Part shown: positions 42,486 through 54,162 of the stretch, piece by piece
Numbering within the stretch: the first letter of the stretch is position 1
Layout: each line of letters opens with the position of its first letter
Source: Micropterix aruncella
Taxonomy: Eukaryota; Arthropoda; Insecta; Lepidoptera; Micropterigidae
Length of the DNA stretch: 64,000 bases
Assembly: GCA_944548615.1 (NCBI GenBank)
Contig: OX155973.1
Coordinates: 20,391,228 to 20,455,227, forward strand
Direction: 5' to 3'
The notes under the pieces: generated by a model
Database searches by the model: none
The model's input: only the letters and a program-made list of their open reading frames with translations
Told to the model about the DNA's origin: nothing
Program-made: the position numbers and the translations under genes

Positions 42486-43250
42486 TATATTTTATACATA
42501 CATATTTATTTTATTTTATTTATTTAGGTACATAGGATTAGGTATACAGTTCATTCATAGGTCATGTAATCTTATAATAATTATATAAATTATTTAATAA
42601 TTAATATAGGGAGGTTTAACACATCTTACATGACCTTTACTGCCAATAGCACATCTAACTAGGCGATAATTTGGCCCGTCTCTAGATGTGCATATTTTTA
42701 TGCAATTTTAAGAAATGAAGTGTTTTTTTTTTTAAATAAATTATTTGGACCCACCACCTGTATATATACATAAATATACCAATTTTATAAAAAATATAGC
42801 TATGTAATAAATATATACATTTATAGTTGTAATTTAATAAAATTTAATTAAGAAAAATAGATAAGTGATACTAAATAAATTGTCGTGCGTTGCAAAGAAG
42901 TTGATCAGATTTTACATATCCCTTGGCCATCTATTAAGGTTTGCTTTAAATATTTTTATGTTAGGATAATTTTTCATGTCTTCACTAAGGGAATTATATA
43001 ATTTTGGGGCTATGTAGAATACATGTCTCTGGGCAAATGTTGTCCTGACTGACGGAATTATATAATTGATACTCGCGGACATTCTTGTGTTCAGATTGTT
43101 TTGAGTTCGGGCGTGGTCATCTCTAGATTTGTAGAATGCAAGAAGCGCTTGCTTAATGAATAACTGTTTAGCTGATAGCACATGGGACTGGGAAAATAAT
43201 AAGGCAGATGGATGACGTCGGTTTTTCCTGTGAATTACATTACAAATCAA
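42486..43250 (-). pseudogene. LINE C-terminal remnant with 3' UTR, minus strand
   Basis: The minus frame 43250-42912 reads MICNVIHRKNRRHPSALLFSQ, KQLFIKQALLAFYKSRDDHA and TTFAQRHVFYIAPKLYNSLSED, to a stop. It is of the same clade as LINE 1 and LINE 2 (K.RRYPS, RQLF, FAQRH). The 3' UTR includes GACGGGCCAAATTATCGCC and CCTAGTTAG, and ends in a (AAATA)n tail about 42505. 5' truncated at about 43250. Confidence 0.75.
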
Positions 43251-43924
43251 TAATTACTGGCAGTTGTCGCTGCAGCTTCAAGGGCGGTTCGTACTGCCGA
43301 TTTGAAGCTAATTTTGTTTCTACTATAAATGTCAAGCCTTGTGAATTTATCATTATACGTACGTGGCAATTGCGCGTGTAGTTAGAATGTCGTCTCGGGA
43401 GCTCGAATAACTGTAAGTTGTTATGTTATGTAAACTGTTCATGGGATAGTAAAAAGATTTCGTTTAAATAGATTTTGCAAATACTCGTATCATGTATACT
43501 ACGAGTATCTGTAAATATACCGTAAAATTAAATAAATTATTACTTAGTAACCATTAGCATTATGAGGGACAAAAGTCGCTTCACATCGAAGACATCTAAT
43601 GTTGTTTGAAGAATGTATTTCCAGAAACTAACAAGCCAAATGTTTGTTCTCTTACCTTTTCAGCCGTTGCTAACCTCGGACTAGCTCACGGTCTCGTTGC
43701 TCACCTTGGCCCTCCATACAAATACAACCCTGGAGCAACGTGTTGATATGGCAAAATCAATAAAACCGAGGGAGCAAGGGAACACAATGAGCTACGCGTA
43801 TAGAGAGCTATTATTTAATTTTATTTATAAAGCAAAGCTACCTAAGGGAATATCTGCCTGTCAAATTTCGCCACAGCAACGGAAAGCTACGTTTTCACTA
43901 AAAATGTGAATGACTTTTATTTTC
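43251..43924. other. No feature recognised
   Basis: The 70-codon frame at 43697-43909 has no domain. No terminal repeats or tails seen. Confidence 0.4.
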
Positions 43925-44880
43925 CCGTCCCACCACCGACCAGGAAGTAAAGTCTTGTAAAAGTACAATTTATTTTTGAGATGAAAACGGAAATATCCAT
44001 TTTAAGCGCCCCTGAGACGATTAAGACCATTTCCAAATTGAAGTCTCTCAGTGTGTCTATGTGTTGTGTGTAGCTATGTATTCTATTCTATGTGTAGCTA
44101 TGTATTCTATGTATTCTATCCTCCACGATAGCGCTCAAACGCTTAATCCATTAAGTTGAAATTTGGTATGCTGGCATCATTTGGTCATAGCACGAGTTAA
44201 AAAGGTTGTGATTGAAATCGGTCTACGAGACTAGTTATATGCCAATCTCGACATATTAGACTTAAAGACTTGAACTTCGGTACACAGATGCCTTGTTGAA
44301 ATATGTTATATACAAGCAACACTAATATATTTTGTTTTCGCCATATTTTTATCAAATTATGTATTACATAGATTTTAATCAAATATAAATGCTTCGGGCG
44401 GCGCGGTTCAACTCTCGCCTGGAATATAACCCAAGTGGGATTGTCCCACTTGTCTACCCCCAACTAATCGTTTTTTTTAATGAAATTATTATTCAGATCC
44501 GGGACAGTGTCCGGGACAGGTTAGGACACGTCTCTCCAAAAATATGCGGCCTGGAAGGACTTAAAGTTTGCCTCCTTTAGGTCCTGGTGTGTGATGGGGG
44601 TTTTGTCCTGCAGCCTTCCACAGTTGCATATTGGGTTCTCTGTGTAGCCCCAGTGAACAAGATTGGCTTGGCATCTTGTTACACCCACCCTCAGTCTATT
44701 CAGTCTACGCCAGGTGGTATAAGGATAGGGGATTCCGGTGCTATCTCTTCTTTTATGTCCTCCTTTTAAGCCCTCCATTGAGTGATGCGGTTCGATGACA
44801 GCTTGACAGGTTCGATTATTTTGATGTAATCAGTCTATGGCTAGTTGCCGGGAAAGTCTTGGGGTGGAACGAGCTATTTT
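43925..44880 (+). repeat. Interspersed repeat family A, copy split by a LINE fragment
   Basis: GAAATATCCATTTTAAGCGC, CCTCCACGATAGCGCTCAAA and GCATCATTTGGTCATAGCAC at 43985-44190. The CTAGTTGCCGGGAAAGTCTTGG end lies at 44832, with R1-type LINE sequence at about 44492-44815 between. Confidence 0.6.
44521..44815 (-). pseudogene. R1/I-type LINE C-terminal fragment
   Basis: The minus frame 44778-44521 reads WRRLNRLRVGVTRCQANLVHWGY, then CNCGRLQD and THQ. The W..LNR.R.G....L..WG...C.CG..QT..H pattern is the cysteine/histidine region after the reverse transcriptase in R1/I-group LINEs. The usual Q-T before H is disturbed by an insertion. Confidence 0.65.
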
Positions 44881-44892
44881 TCATTTGTATAC

Positions 44893-46340
<1,448 letters not shown>

Positions 46341-46352
46341 AATTATATATTA

Positions 46353-47351
46353 TTTTTATTTTTTTATTTGTTGAGTGGGGCTTTTCTTATGAGCCTTGTA
46401 ACACTGCGACCATTGCTGATCTATTGTGCTCGCCACCTACTATAGTTCTGCGCTAAGCCTCGTGTCATTTAAGAACCGCAGCAGGCTTTTGGCGCCAGAT
46501 TGTTTTACCTCCTCAGGTTGGAGGTAGTGACCACCCAGGTGGTTGTATCTTTTACGCATCAGCGGGCCACACTCGCACATGAGGTGCTGGGGAGTTTCCT
46601 CTGCCCCTTGGCAGAACCTGCACATTTTTGTGTCTTTGAGCTTGAGGTTGAACATGTGTTTGTTCAGGCCACAATGCCCCGTGAGCGCCCTTACCAGTAT
46701 GCGTAGATTGTTCCTATTTAGAGATAGGGCCTCACGGGCCGTCTTACGGTCGTAAGGCTTAATAAGCGCTTTGGAATGATTCAACCCTGGCGTGTTGTTC
46801 CAGTGGTTGACGGATTGTTCTAAACACATTTGTTTGAGCATTAGGTTTGCAAGGCTTTTTGGTACGCCACAGCAAGGTTCAGGGCCGTATAACGTTCCCT
46901 TTGCTCCCGTCCTAGCAAGTTCGTCGGCTTTTTCATTTCCCTCGATTCCTGCATGGCCGGGAACCCATCTTAGTATTACCCTGTTCTTTTCGCCCAGGGA
47001 ATTCAGTAGTGATATGCAGTGTTGCACTAGCTTTGAATTAATGGTATTCGAGGCTAGTGCCATAAGAGCTGCTTTGCTATCCGAGTGGATATAGATACGG
47101 TGGTTGGCGTAGTCCTTTTGGAGGTTGATATCCGCACATTCAATAATGGCGTAAACCTCCGCTTGGAATATGGAGGCGTATTTTCCCAAGTCTACACTTC
47201 TTTCGAAGTTTGGTCGCTCTCCATATATACCACAGCCTACTTCAAGTCCCGATTTGGACCCATCAGTATACCATTTAAGGCTACCGGCCTCCCATTGCAG
47301 TTGGCTTTTTAGCCAGTCGTCTCTGGGCGGCAGTTCCACTGTAAAAAGTTT
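46353..47351 (-). mobile_element. 5'-truncated LINE with RNase H domain and 12-bp target duplication
   Basis: AATTATATATTA occurs at 46341-46352 and 47352-47363. The minus-strand element between them is an intact 299-codon frame, a short 3' UTR and an A-rich tail (CAAATAAAAAAATAAAAAT). The target duplication with 5' truncation is diagnostic of target-primed reverse transcription. Confidence 0.85.
46440..47339 (-). CDS. LINE RNase H domain and C-terminal zinc motif (partial ORF2)
   Basis: A 299-residue open frame without internal stops. RNase H1 catalytic residues are all present: D26 (WYTDGSK), E61 (FQAEVYAI), D87 (IHSDSKAAL), and H129/D139 (WVPGHAGIEGNEKADELA). This domain removes the RNA strand of the element's RNA-DNA hybrid. 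Near the C terminus CRFCQGAEETPQHLMCEC gives C-x2-C-x7-H-x4-C, the usual LINE zinc-knuckle-like ending. The endonuclease and reverse transcriptase are missing by 5' truncation, so the ATG is internal. An RNase H after the reverse transcriptase places it in the I/R1-related group. Intactness suggests recent insertion. Confidence 0.85.
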   Translation of the reverse strand: MELPPRDDWLKSQLQWEAGSLKWYTDGSKSGLEVGCGIYGERPNFERSVDLGKYASIFQAEVYAIIECADINLQKDYANHRIYIHSDSKAALMALASNTINSKLVQHCISLLNSLGEKNRVILRWVPGHAGIEGNEKADELARTGAKGTLYGPEPCCGVPKSLANLMLKQMCLEQSVNHWNNTPGLNHSKALIKPYDRKTAREALSLNRNNLRILVRALTGHCGLNKHMFNLKLKDTKMCRFCQGAEETPQHLMCECGPLMRKRYNHLGGHYLQPEEVKQSGAKSLLRFLNDTRLSAEL

Positions 47352-47376
47352 AATTATATATTAACCTACCCTACCA

Positions 47377-47574
47377 ATGGCGGCTGCATCCGTGACTTAC
47401 ACGCGAAGGCTGTCATGTAAAAACAATGCAAGCATTTTATCACAACGTTTCAATACTATTTTACGAAGGCCGTTTATATATCCATCGGAAGTTCGGCTAC
47501 TATTTGTCAAAATGATTTTGGGTCATGTAAGACAAAAAAATAATCTCATAAAATCTCACATAACACGGAGAATG
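47377..47574 (+). pseudogene. LINE C-terminal remnant, left of the SAM transposon
   Basis: The frame ends FNTILRRPFIYPSEVRLLF ... LIKSHITRRM at 47572-47574, where the CACTG element begins. It continues in the same frame at 51886 (AVDYYEYYIVPQM). Same clade as LINE 1 and 2 (RRYPS..LF, H.TR). Confidence 0.7.
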
Positions 47575-47719
47575 CACTGAGAAAAAAGCCATTTGGTCGA
47601 AACGGAAAAATATCCTTACGTCATTCGTTAGTATCAGTAGAATGATAAAATACCCGTTTTTTTGGTAAAATAAAAGGCGCACCTGTATTTTTATGAGTTT
47701 TATAAAACTCAAAATGACA

Positions 47720-48080
47720 AAATCAAAGTCCTATTCATGATAATGGGCATGTAATAGTAAACGTTTTCACATAACATTGGGAATTCACGAAGACCTAACC
47801 GGACGCTGTCATGATAAGGTAGTGATGTCACAATCGTATTGGGAAGTACTGGAGGGTTAATGGGAACTTTCCTGACAACGCCTTGCTAACCTAAAAAACA
47901 TCAGGAACGGAACAACAAAACGCTCTTATTATGATTACCGATAAAATATTTGTGGCATTGCCTCAAAAATAATCGATTCGTAATGATATTATATCAAGAT
48001 GTCGTCAAGATAATCAAGATTCGTAATGATATAATATCAGTAATTTAACGGCCACTATTTATCATGCCTTCCTGATGTTT
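47720..48080. repeat. Left subterminal motif region of SAM transposon
   Basis: TCATGATAA (47736 and 47808), TTTCCTGAC (47869), CATCAGGAAC (47909) and TTCCTGATG (48069), in both orientations, mirroring the right side (51290-51570). Confidence 0.55.
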
Positions 48081-48424
48081 TATTAGTTCTTACTGAAACT
48101 GTATTGGTGTATCATGTCAAAATCCCTGTATTGAAATAACGGTCTATCTAGTTAACATGACGGCACTATATTTTGTCGAGTCGTCATGACAACTTTGAAG
48201 TTCAATACCGTTAATATAAGAGGTGTCGTAGTTCCATTGCTTCCCGCTAGGGCACGCTGAGGCGACATTTTGACAACCGGGTAAGCGATGCCGCACAAAT
48301 TCCGCCATTGTTAACAAATATTGCTACGTGTATGGTCAGTGATTGCTATGTACTGCCATTATTATATTATCTTTGTGTACTGCAACCGTGCTGCAAACTT
48401 CGTCGAACAATTTATTCCAACACA

Positions 48425-50375
48425 ATGGACCAGTACACCAGTGATCGACTGGTAAAATGGGGTTTGCTGGATTATGTTACCGCATTTGCTGGTAAGCTGC
48501 CTATATTTTTAACCTGAGTTCCCCGCTGCGATCCGTTGAAACCGTTGAATGATCGTTTTTAGGCTAATTTATAATAAAAGTGGCGTGTGTTTTGTGGCGT
48601 TTTTCGTGCATTTTTCACCGAAATGGTTTTATACAAATAACGGACCTTTCTGGCAACGGAATATAATTAAAACACTGAATTCGATAACAATGACAGATGA
48701 GAGCGCCTAGTATTCTGTTATTTAATTTAATTTGATTCCGTGACATTAATTTAATTGGTAGGCAATGTCCTAATGGTATGTTGTGCACATTGTTGCTGCT
48801 CGCATCGACTGCATGACCCTGCAAATGCTTGGCCGGGAAGACATAGAAAAATTGATCGGTCCCGTTGGAGACCAATTGAGACTCAAAGCCAATTTAGACC
48901 TGTGGAAACAGGAAATGACAGTGGCAGGAAACAGCATGGTTAGTGTTCCTATCTTAATTCTGTTATTAGGGTTATGCTCGCTATCTAGGGATGCATTCCG
49001 TTTCGTGCACAGACCGCACATCATAAAGACATCCCCCGGCACGACATACGTAGACTGGTTAGGTTGTGTTTTTTTTGCATGGGCTTTGGATACCCCAACC
49101 TATAAATGGTTTCTTTGTTTTAATTTAATGAATCCTTGCTCCGTGGCACAGTCATTTAATGATTTTTTTTTTGCTTAGGGCACTAATGACAGTTCCGTGG
49201 AATTGGATTCAAGTTTCCTCAACAGAGTGATACATGATCTCGACAGTAATAGTACCCGCGAAGATTGCTCAGTGGCCCAGTCTAACCTTGTAGCCGAAAA
49301 TGAGCCCGAATCAAATGAGGTGAGTTGACTGTTTATGCATAATCCTGGGTTTCACTTTAATTTCCCGACGCTGACTATTCTTTCTCATCAAATTATGTAA
49401 ACATTTGTGGTAAATTGCTGTCTATTACAGGTACATAACATACTCAAAAAGTATGCAGAGGGGAGAGCCATACTGACAAAAGGCGAACACAACCAAGGCT
49501 TGCTCAGTCCGGAGCTAAGAAAAGAGCTTGCAAATATTTTAATTAGGGACCTACTGCAAGGAGACCCGACCAAGCCCATTACTGGGTCATTACTTTTAAA
49601 GTTTTCCCTCCAAATTGGCACAATCTTTCCCAAAGAATCACCGGGACATTTCTATGCGCCGTACCTATCAGCGACTGTCTACCAGACTAAAAGAAATGCT
49701 TCTGGAATATTGTATAATGCGTACAATACAAGGAAGAAGCACCTTCGATCACTAGGCGCATTGCTACCTATGCGTCGAGCGCGGTCCAAGTCGTCCACCA
49801 GCCAGCAATCCTCCGACACTGCCACTGAGTTGGCTATACCTTCATGCGGTGCGTTGCTGTGTCAAGAAAATGGTAGGGTATTTTTCTGCCTTGTATAGGA
49901 ATTTGTACCTTGTCATGTGCCTAAATATTAAATGAATTTCATGCTTCTCCAATATCTTCCAGACAGTATAATACAATTGTTTTCCAAATCACAAACAGCA
50001 AATTTGACTGAATTAATTAAAAATACCTCAAAATAATGAAAAATTATATATGTCTTCTTACCCGCCACATTTTTTTAAATGGATCGTTATTACGTCTATT
50101 TCATACTTATGCCTCCAAAAAGAATCAACCTGAAATTGTGAAAATATACACTTTTGTTCTTTCTCACAGGTGACTCGCAGTTAGTGGAAGAACAATTAAA
50201 AATTCTGGAGAGCCCCGACCCTGGACCTTGGCAGTCGATTGAGGAGGCTTGGACCGCAACACTTCCAGCGAGACTTCGCTACCTCTATCACGAGAAGGGG
50301 TCTTTGGCAGACTATTTCAATCGGTTCCCCATCCTGAAGTCTGCGAAAGGTTATTCGTTAATTCTATTATTTTAA
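48425..50375 (+). CDS. SAM-domain protein, multi-exon, inside a transposon
   Basis: Proposed exons: 48425-48491 (MDQYTSDRLVKWGLLDYVTAFA), about 48801-48938, 49179-49319, 49431-49872, and 50170 to the stop at 50375 or a donor near 50357. The first two encode the halves of a SAM domain (LVKWGLLDYVTAFA; RIDCMTLQMLGREDIEKLIG). Exon 4 has HNILKKYAEGRAILTKGEH, LRKELANILIRDLL, FPKESPGHFYAP and SGILYNAYNTRKKHLRSLGA, then a serine-rich basic stretch. Exon 5 has a tryptophan block and YFNRFPILK. This layout recalls proteins annotated SAMD3-like. Introns after exon 2 (GTTAGT...TTAG), exon 3 (GTGAGT...ACAG) and exon 4 (GTAGGG...ACAG) keep phase. No AG acceptor in the right frame precedes exon 2, so the first junction is unresolved or broken. 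Role unknown; SAM domains mediate protein or RNA binding. Confidence 0.65.
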
Positions 50376-51280
50376 TTTTGACTTGAATTTTATCTATGCC
50401 TATTTCTTAATATTTTTATAGTGATATTTGTTGTTGATTATTTTGATTTTGATTTATTCTTTGACTTATTTGATATTATTTTAATTTATTTACATTAAAA
50501 GATTGTACCAATAAATAGGTGAATCCTAAAAAGTAGGTTGAGATATCCCGAGGATACCTCTAATTTGCGGGATTTGTAGTCTTATTATATAGTCTTCGAT
50601 TTGAAATGTTGTGTTTTTTTCTCTATTTTTTGTATCGACAGCTGCGAATTAAAAATAAAAATGTACCTAGTAATAAATATGTAGTAAGTAAGAATTATTT
50701 TAACCTTGAATATAAGTAAATTAATGTTAAGTTAATTATACTTAAGCATATTAACCTGTACCTTTAATTAAATAAATTGAAATTAAAATTTAATATTTCT
50801 GTGGTTTCATTCATATTAGTTGGTAGAGGCATTAAACCATATTGTCTTTATTAAACTAAGGTTGAGTTGCACCATCTCTGGTTAATGTTAAAGTTATGGT
50901 TAAAACACATATATCCTCTCTCTTTATTTTTTGCCTAAAGTTGAATGAATATAATAAGCATAACGTTAACATTTACTAGAGATCTTGTCCAGTCTTGTTA
51001 TTTTCTATTCATTTTTTCAAGCTTACTTCCTGGAAACTGCATACCGTGCCTATATTAAAATCATAATTGGTCCATTCTGATTTTGAAGTTCAAACTTCAA
51101 GATTAAGAACTTTAACATTTGACTAGTTTCAGGATCACTTTGTGATTGGATCATTATGAACCTAATTTTGTTTCGGTAAGGCACGATAAAATCGTGTGCG
51201 GTTTCAACGGGAAATAATGATGATGTATCATTAAATGGGCTAATAAAGTATCAGTACGAAAGATACAGATAACAGTATTC
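50376..51280. other. Non-coding part of SAM transposon
   Basis: AT-rich. No further exon with conserved residues was found. There is a possible polyadenylation context (AATTAAATAAATTGAAATTAAA) at 50766-50790. Confidence 0.4.
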
Positions 51281-51284
51281 GGTT

Positions 51285-51575
51285 GATAAATCATCAGGAA
51301 AAGCACTAAGACATAATAGTAAAGTAATAAAAAAGATCTACTAATTCATGATAAAATATCAGGTTATATTCATGAATCATCCTACTTCCTGATAATACAT
51401 CAGGTTGGATTGAAAGTGTAATGGGCAATGTTCGAGAGAATCAAGAGGATCGTAAGTATAACTTATCAGGAACAGTGGTAGTGTGCTAGGGCACAACTAA
51501 TCATATAACAGTTCTAGCATCAACGATTTATGAGGATTTTTTTCGTTAGCGTCAGTATTGTCATGTTAAATTATC
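51285..51575. repeat. Right subterminal motif region of SAM transposon
   Basis: CATCAGGAAAAG (51292), ATATCAGGTT (51357), TTCCTGATAATACATCAGG (51394), TTATCAGGAAC (51463) and TTATCAGGATAG (51569). The 19-bp one is itself an imperfect palindrome. Confidence 0.6.
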
Positions 51576-51818
51576 AGGATAGAAGAGAAATTTACAAGGA
51601 TTGTAGTGAAACTTTAGACAAACTTATCGATACTTTATCGTGACATAATGTAGTTTCCTAAGTTAATAACCGTCTTCCGACTGACGATTTATGAGGTCTT
51701 CCGGCTACATTGATGACGTCATAAATTTTTGACGCCACACTTCTCACAAGACAGGTAATGATAAATTAATATGACCGCTTTTCCTGTTATTTAATGCGTA
51801 AGGACTGTGGGTCTGTTT

Positions 51819-51861
51819 TTAAGAGGAATACCCCTTTATTTATTCGGAATTCCTCTTAAAA
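51819..51861. repeat. Hairpin near right end of SAM transposon
   Basis: TTTTTAAGAGGAAT and ATTCCTCTTAAAA form a 13-bp perfect stem with a loop of about 17 bp, 20 bp inside the right terminus. Confidence 0.75.
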
Positions 51862-51885
51862 CTGAGGTGCATTTTTCTCAGTGTG

Positions 51886-52065
51886 GCTGTCGATTATTAT
51901 GAGTACTACATTGTGCCCCAAATGAGTACTACATTTGCTCAAAGGTTTTCAATATATTTAGCCCCCAAAATATACAATATCGTACCCGAAGATATAAAAA
52001 CTAGCCCAAGTACATTTGTATTTAAAAAAAACTGGTATCCTGGTTGCTCAGTGTTGGCACATTAG
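51886..52065 (+). pseudogene. LINE C-terminal remnant, right of the SAM transposon
   Basis: AVDYYEYYIVPQMSTTFAQRF, then SIYLAPKIYNIVPEDIKTSP and a stop at 52063. FAQR, APKIYN and LP.DIK are the shared C-terminal blocks of the LINE 1/2 clade. It is the direct continuation of 47377-47574. Confidence 0.75.
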
Positions 52066-52199
52066 AGGGTTTTAATAAAATAAATGGTTTCTCATAGGTT
52101 AGTTCATTTATAAATGTAAAATTAGCGATTCAACACTTTCTTCAGTTTATATACAGATCCAAAACCAACGAGCGGTTTCAATAATTTTCTGATATTCTC

Positions 52200-53435
52200 T
52201 TGACATTATTAACGAAAAACTATTATAGGCAATATCGGCTATTTTTAAACACGACTATTTTTAAACAAGACTGTTTCAATCACGACTTCCGTGTTGCTAT
52301 GGATCGCCGTCAGCTGACGGTCTTAATCCTCCTCGACTTCAGCAGTGCCTTCAACTCGGTAGATTTTGACCTTCTCTTAGCCTGCTTGCACAGTTTAAAC
52401 CTATCTCCTTCAGTCACTGCCTGGTTTCATTCCTACTTACACGGACGCGAACAACGGGTATCGGTCAAAAACTTGCTCTCGAGTTGGTCGAAAATTATCG
52501 CCGGTGTGCCCCAAGGTGGAATTTTATCACCTCTCCTTTTCTGCTTGTTTACTATCTCCATCTCTGAAAATTTGTCATGTAAATACCACCTATATGCCGA
52601 CGACCTTCAACTCTATGCTAGTTTCGCTCCCATGGATGCGGCTAGTGCTATATCCGCATTAAACTCCGATTTAAACTCGATAGCGGTATGGTCTCGTAGC
52701 CATGGCCTGCTTCTTAATCCGTCAAAAACCCAAGCAATCGTCATCGGAAGTCGCTCACTCATTGCCAAGTATAAAAATAATCTCCCCCTTATCAATATCG
52801 ACAACGTCGTTGTCCCTTACAGCAGTTCTGTGAAAGACCTTGGCCTGCTTATTGATGAAAACTTATCTTGGCATCCTCAAGTAAGTGAGGTCAGTCGTAA
52901 AGTCTTTGCAAGTCTCCATTCTTTTAAACGGGTTCAGAATCTCTTACCTCTTTGTATTAAACGCCAAATGGCACAATCTTTTCTTTTACCGCTAATTAAT
53001 TACGCTGATGTGGCCTACCTAGATGCGAATGAAGAACTACTCGATAACCTAGATAGGATTCAAAATGCGTGTATTCGCTTTGTTTATTCCCTGAAGAAGT
53101 TTGATCACATATCAAACTTTCGCGGGCAAATAGAGTGGCTACCCATTAGACGATGTCGGGAATTTCACATACTCGCCCTACTCTTCCGCGTACTACAATC
53201 AAACTGTCCTACTTATTTGTATAATCTCTTCTCTCCGCTATCATCCCATGGTCTCCCATTGCGCTCTCAGGAAAATCTATTACTGGTTATACCTCAGCAT
53301 TCATCAACTTTCATGTCTAGGTCTTTCGCAGTGCAAGCGGCCCGTCTCTGGAATTCCGTGCCTTTACCGATAAGACAACTTGAAAACCTGAGCGGGTTTA
53401 AAAATTCTTTAAAGAGACATTTACTCAACTTATGA
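52200..53435 (+). CDS. LINE reverse transcriptase, C-terminal two thirds, open frame
   Basis: A 411-residue frame; the first 25 or so residues are flanking sequence. Palm blocks: LTVLILLDFSSAFNSVDFDLL (catalytic D), GVPQGGILSPLLFCLFTISI, then KYHLYADDLQLYAS with Y-A-D-D at residues 132-135. After it come LNPSKTQAIVIGS, VKDLGLLIDENLSWHPQV, INYADVAYLDANEELLDNLDRIQNACIRF and the family ending AARLWNSVPLPIRQLENL..FKNSLKRHLL. Copying element RNA into DNA at the target site is the known role. Endonuclease and fingers are missing, so it cannot act alone, yet there are no stops over about 1.2 kb. The clade is judged from HLYADDLQLY and the ARLWN end. Confidence 0.8.
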   Translation: MTLLTKNYYRQYRLFLNTTIFKQDCFNHDFRVAMDRRQLTVLILLDFSSAFNSVDFDLLLACLHSLNLSPSVTAWFHSYLHGREQRVSVKNLLSSWSKIIAGVPQGGILSPLLFCLFTISISENLSCKYHLYADDLQLYASFAPMDAASAISALNSDLNSIAVWSRSHGLLLNPSKTQAIVIGSRSLIAKYKNNLPLINIDNVVVPYSSSVKDLGLLIDENLSWHPQVSEVSRKVFASLHSFKRVQNLLPLCIKRQMAQSFLLPLINYADVAYLDANEELLDNLDRIQNACIRFVYSLKKFDHISNFRGQIEWLPIRRCREFHILALLFRVLQSNCPTYLYNLFSPLSSHGLPLRSQENLLLVIPQHSSTFMSRSFAVQAARLWNSVPLPIRQLENLSGFKNSLKRHLLNL

Positions 53436-53711
53436 ATTCCCCCCTCCCCTCCCGTCTCCTTTGCTTGTCCTTATATTTCACTCCTCCCTTCAATATCGAG
53501 TTGGCATACGTTACTAATCACTGAATTATATTTTATACTATGATGACTTTTTTGTAAGTGTATTTATTTATTACTTGTAAATTTATTCGCCCACATAAAC
53601 CTTCAGTCACAATAACCCTGGCGGTATGGTCGGTAGATGTTGCCACTTGGCAATAGGCCCACCACATTGTATTCTTTTGTGTGTGCAATAAAGCTTTTCA
53701 AACAAACAAAC
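52265..53711 (+). mobile_element. 5'-truncated CR1/L2-like LINE with intact RT frame
   Basis: Homology starts within the reverse-transcriptase palm (about 52285). The 3' UTR after the stop at 53433 ends GTGCAATAAAGCTTTTC followed by (AAAC)n at 53697-53711. Target duplications were not found. Confidence 0.75.
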
Positions 53712-53856
53712 TATCTTCTTTTTCTTTCAATGTTGACTTTTTTATACATATTTTTTTACCTCGACTGTTCATTATCTCACGTATATCCTAGGTATTGTAA
53801 TTTATATATATTGTAATATATTTTATGTATACAGTACTCTATGTGTATGTTTATAT

Positions 53857-53984
<128 letters not shown>

Positions 53985-54124
53985 ATATAAATATCCAGTA
54001 TTTATCCTATACCTTATATATATATAATATTTTTTTAAATATTGGATTACAGATTATGCAAAGTAATGTCTGCTCTAGCACAACCGTACCTTAGTGGAGC
54101 GACATGGGATATTTTTGAATACAC

Positions 54125-54131
54125 ACCTCTG

Positions 54132-54162
<31 letters not shown>

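Larger units (their letters stand above)
47575..51883. mobile_element. 4.3-kb TIR transposon carrying a SAM-domain gene
   Basis: The left end CACTGAGAAAAAAGC matches the inverted right end CACTGAGAAAAATGC (14 of 15). TG is directly repeated outside both ends (47573-47574 and 51884-51885). The element sits inside a LINE reading frame, and removing it with one TG restores that frame (HITRRM then AVDYY). CACTG termini with a 2-bp duplication resemble CACTA/EnSpm elements, but no transposase is recognisable. Motifs TCCTGAT/ATCAGGA are scattered near both ends. The middle holds a spliced SAM-domain gene on the plus strand. Confidence 0.85.

Noticed and set aside
46500..47312. Plus-strand frames of 64-100 codons
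   Set aside because: Antisense shadows of the intact RNase H frame on the minus strand.
48770..49042. Minus-strand 90-codon frame and the plus-strand 48755 frame
   Set aside because: They overlap the SAM exon 2, and the composition fits neither a domain nor conserved splice sites.
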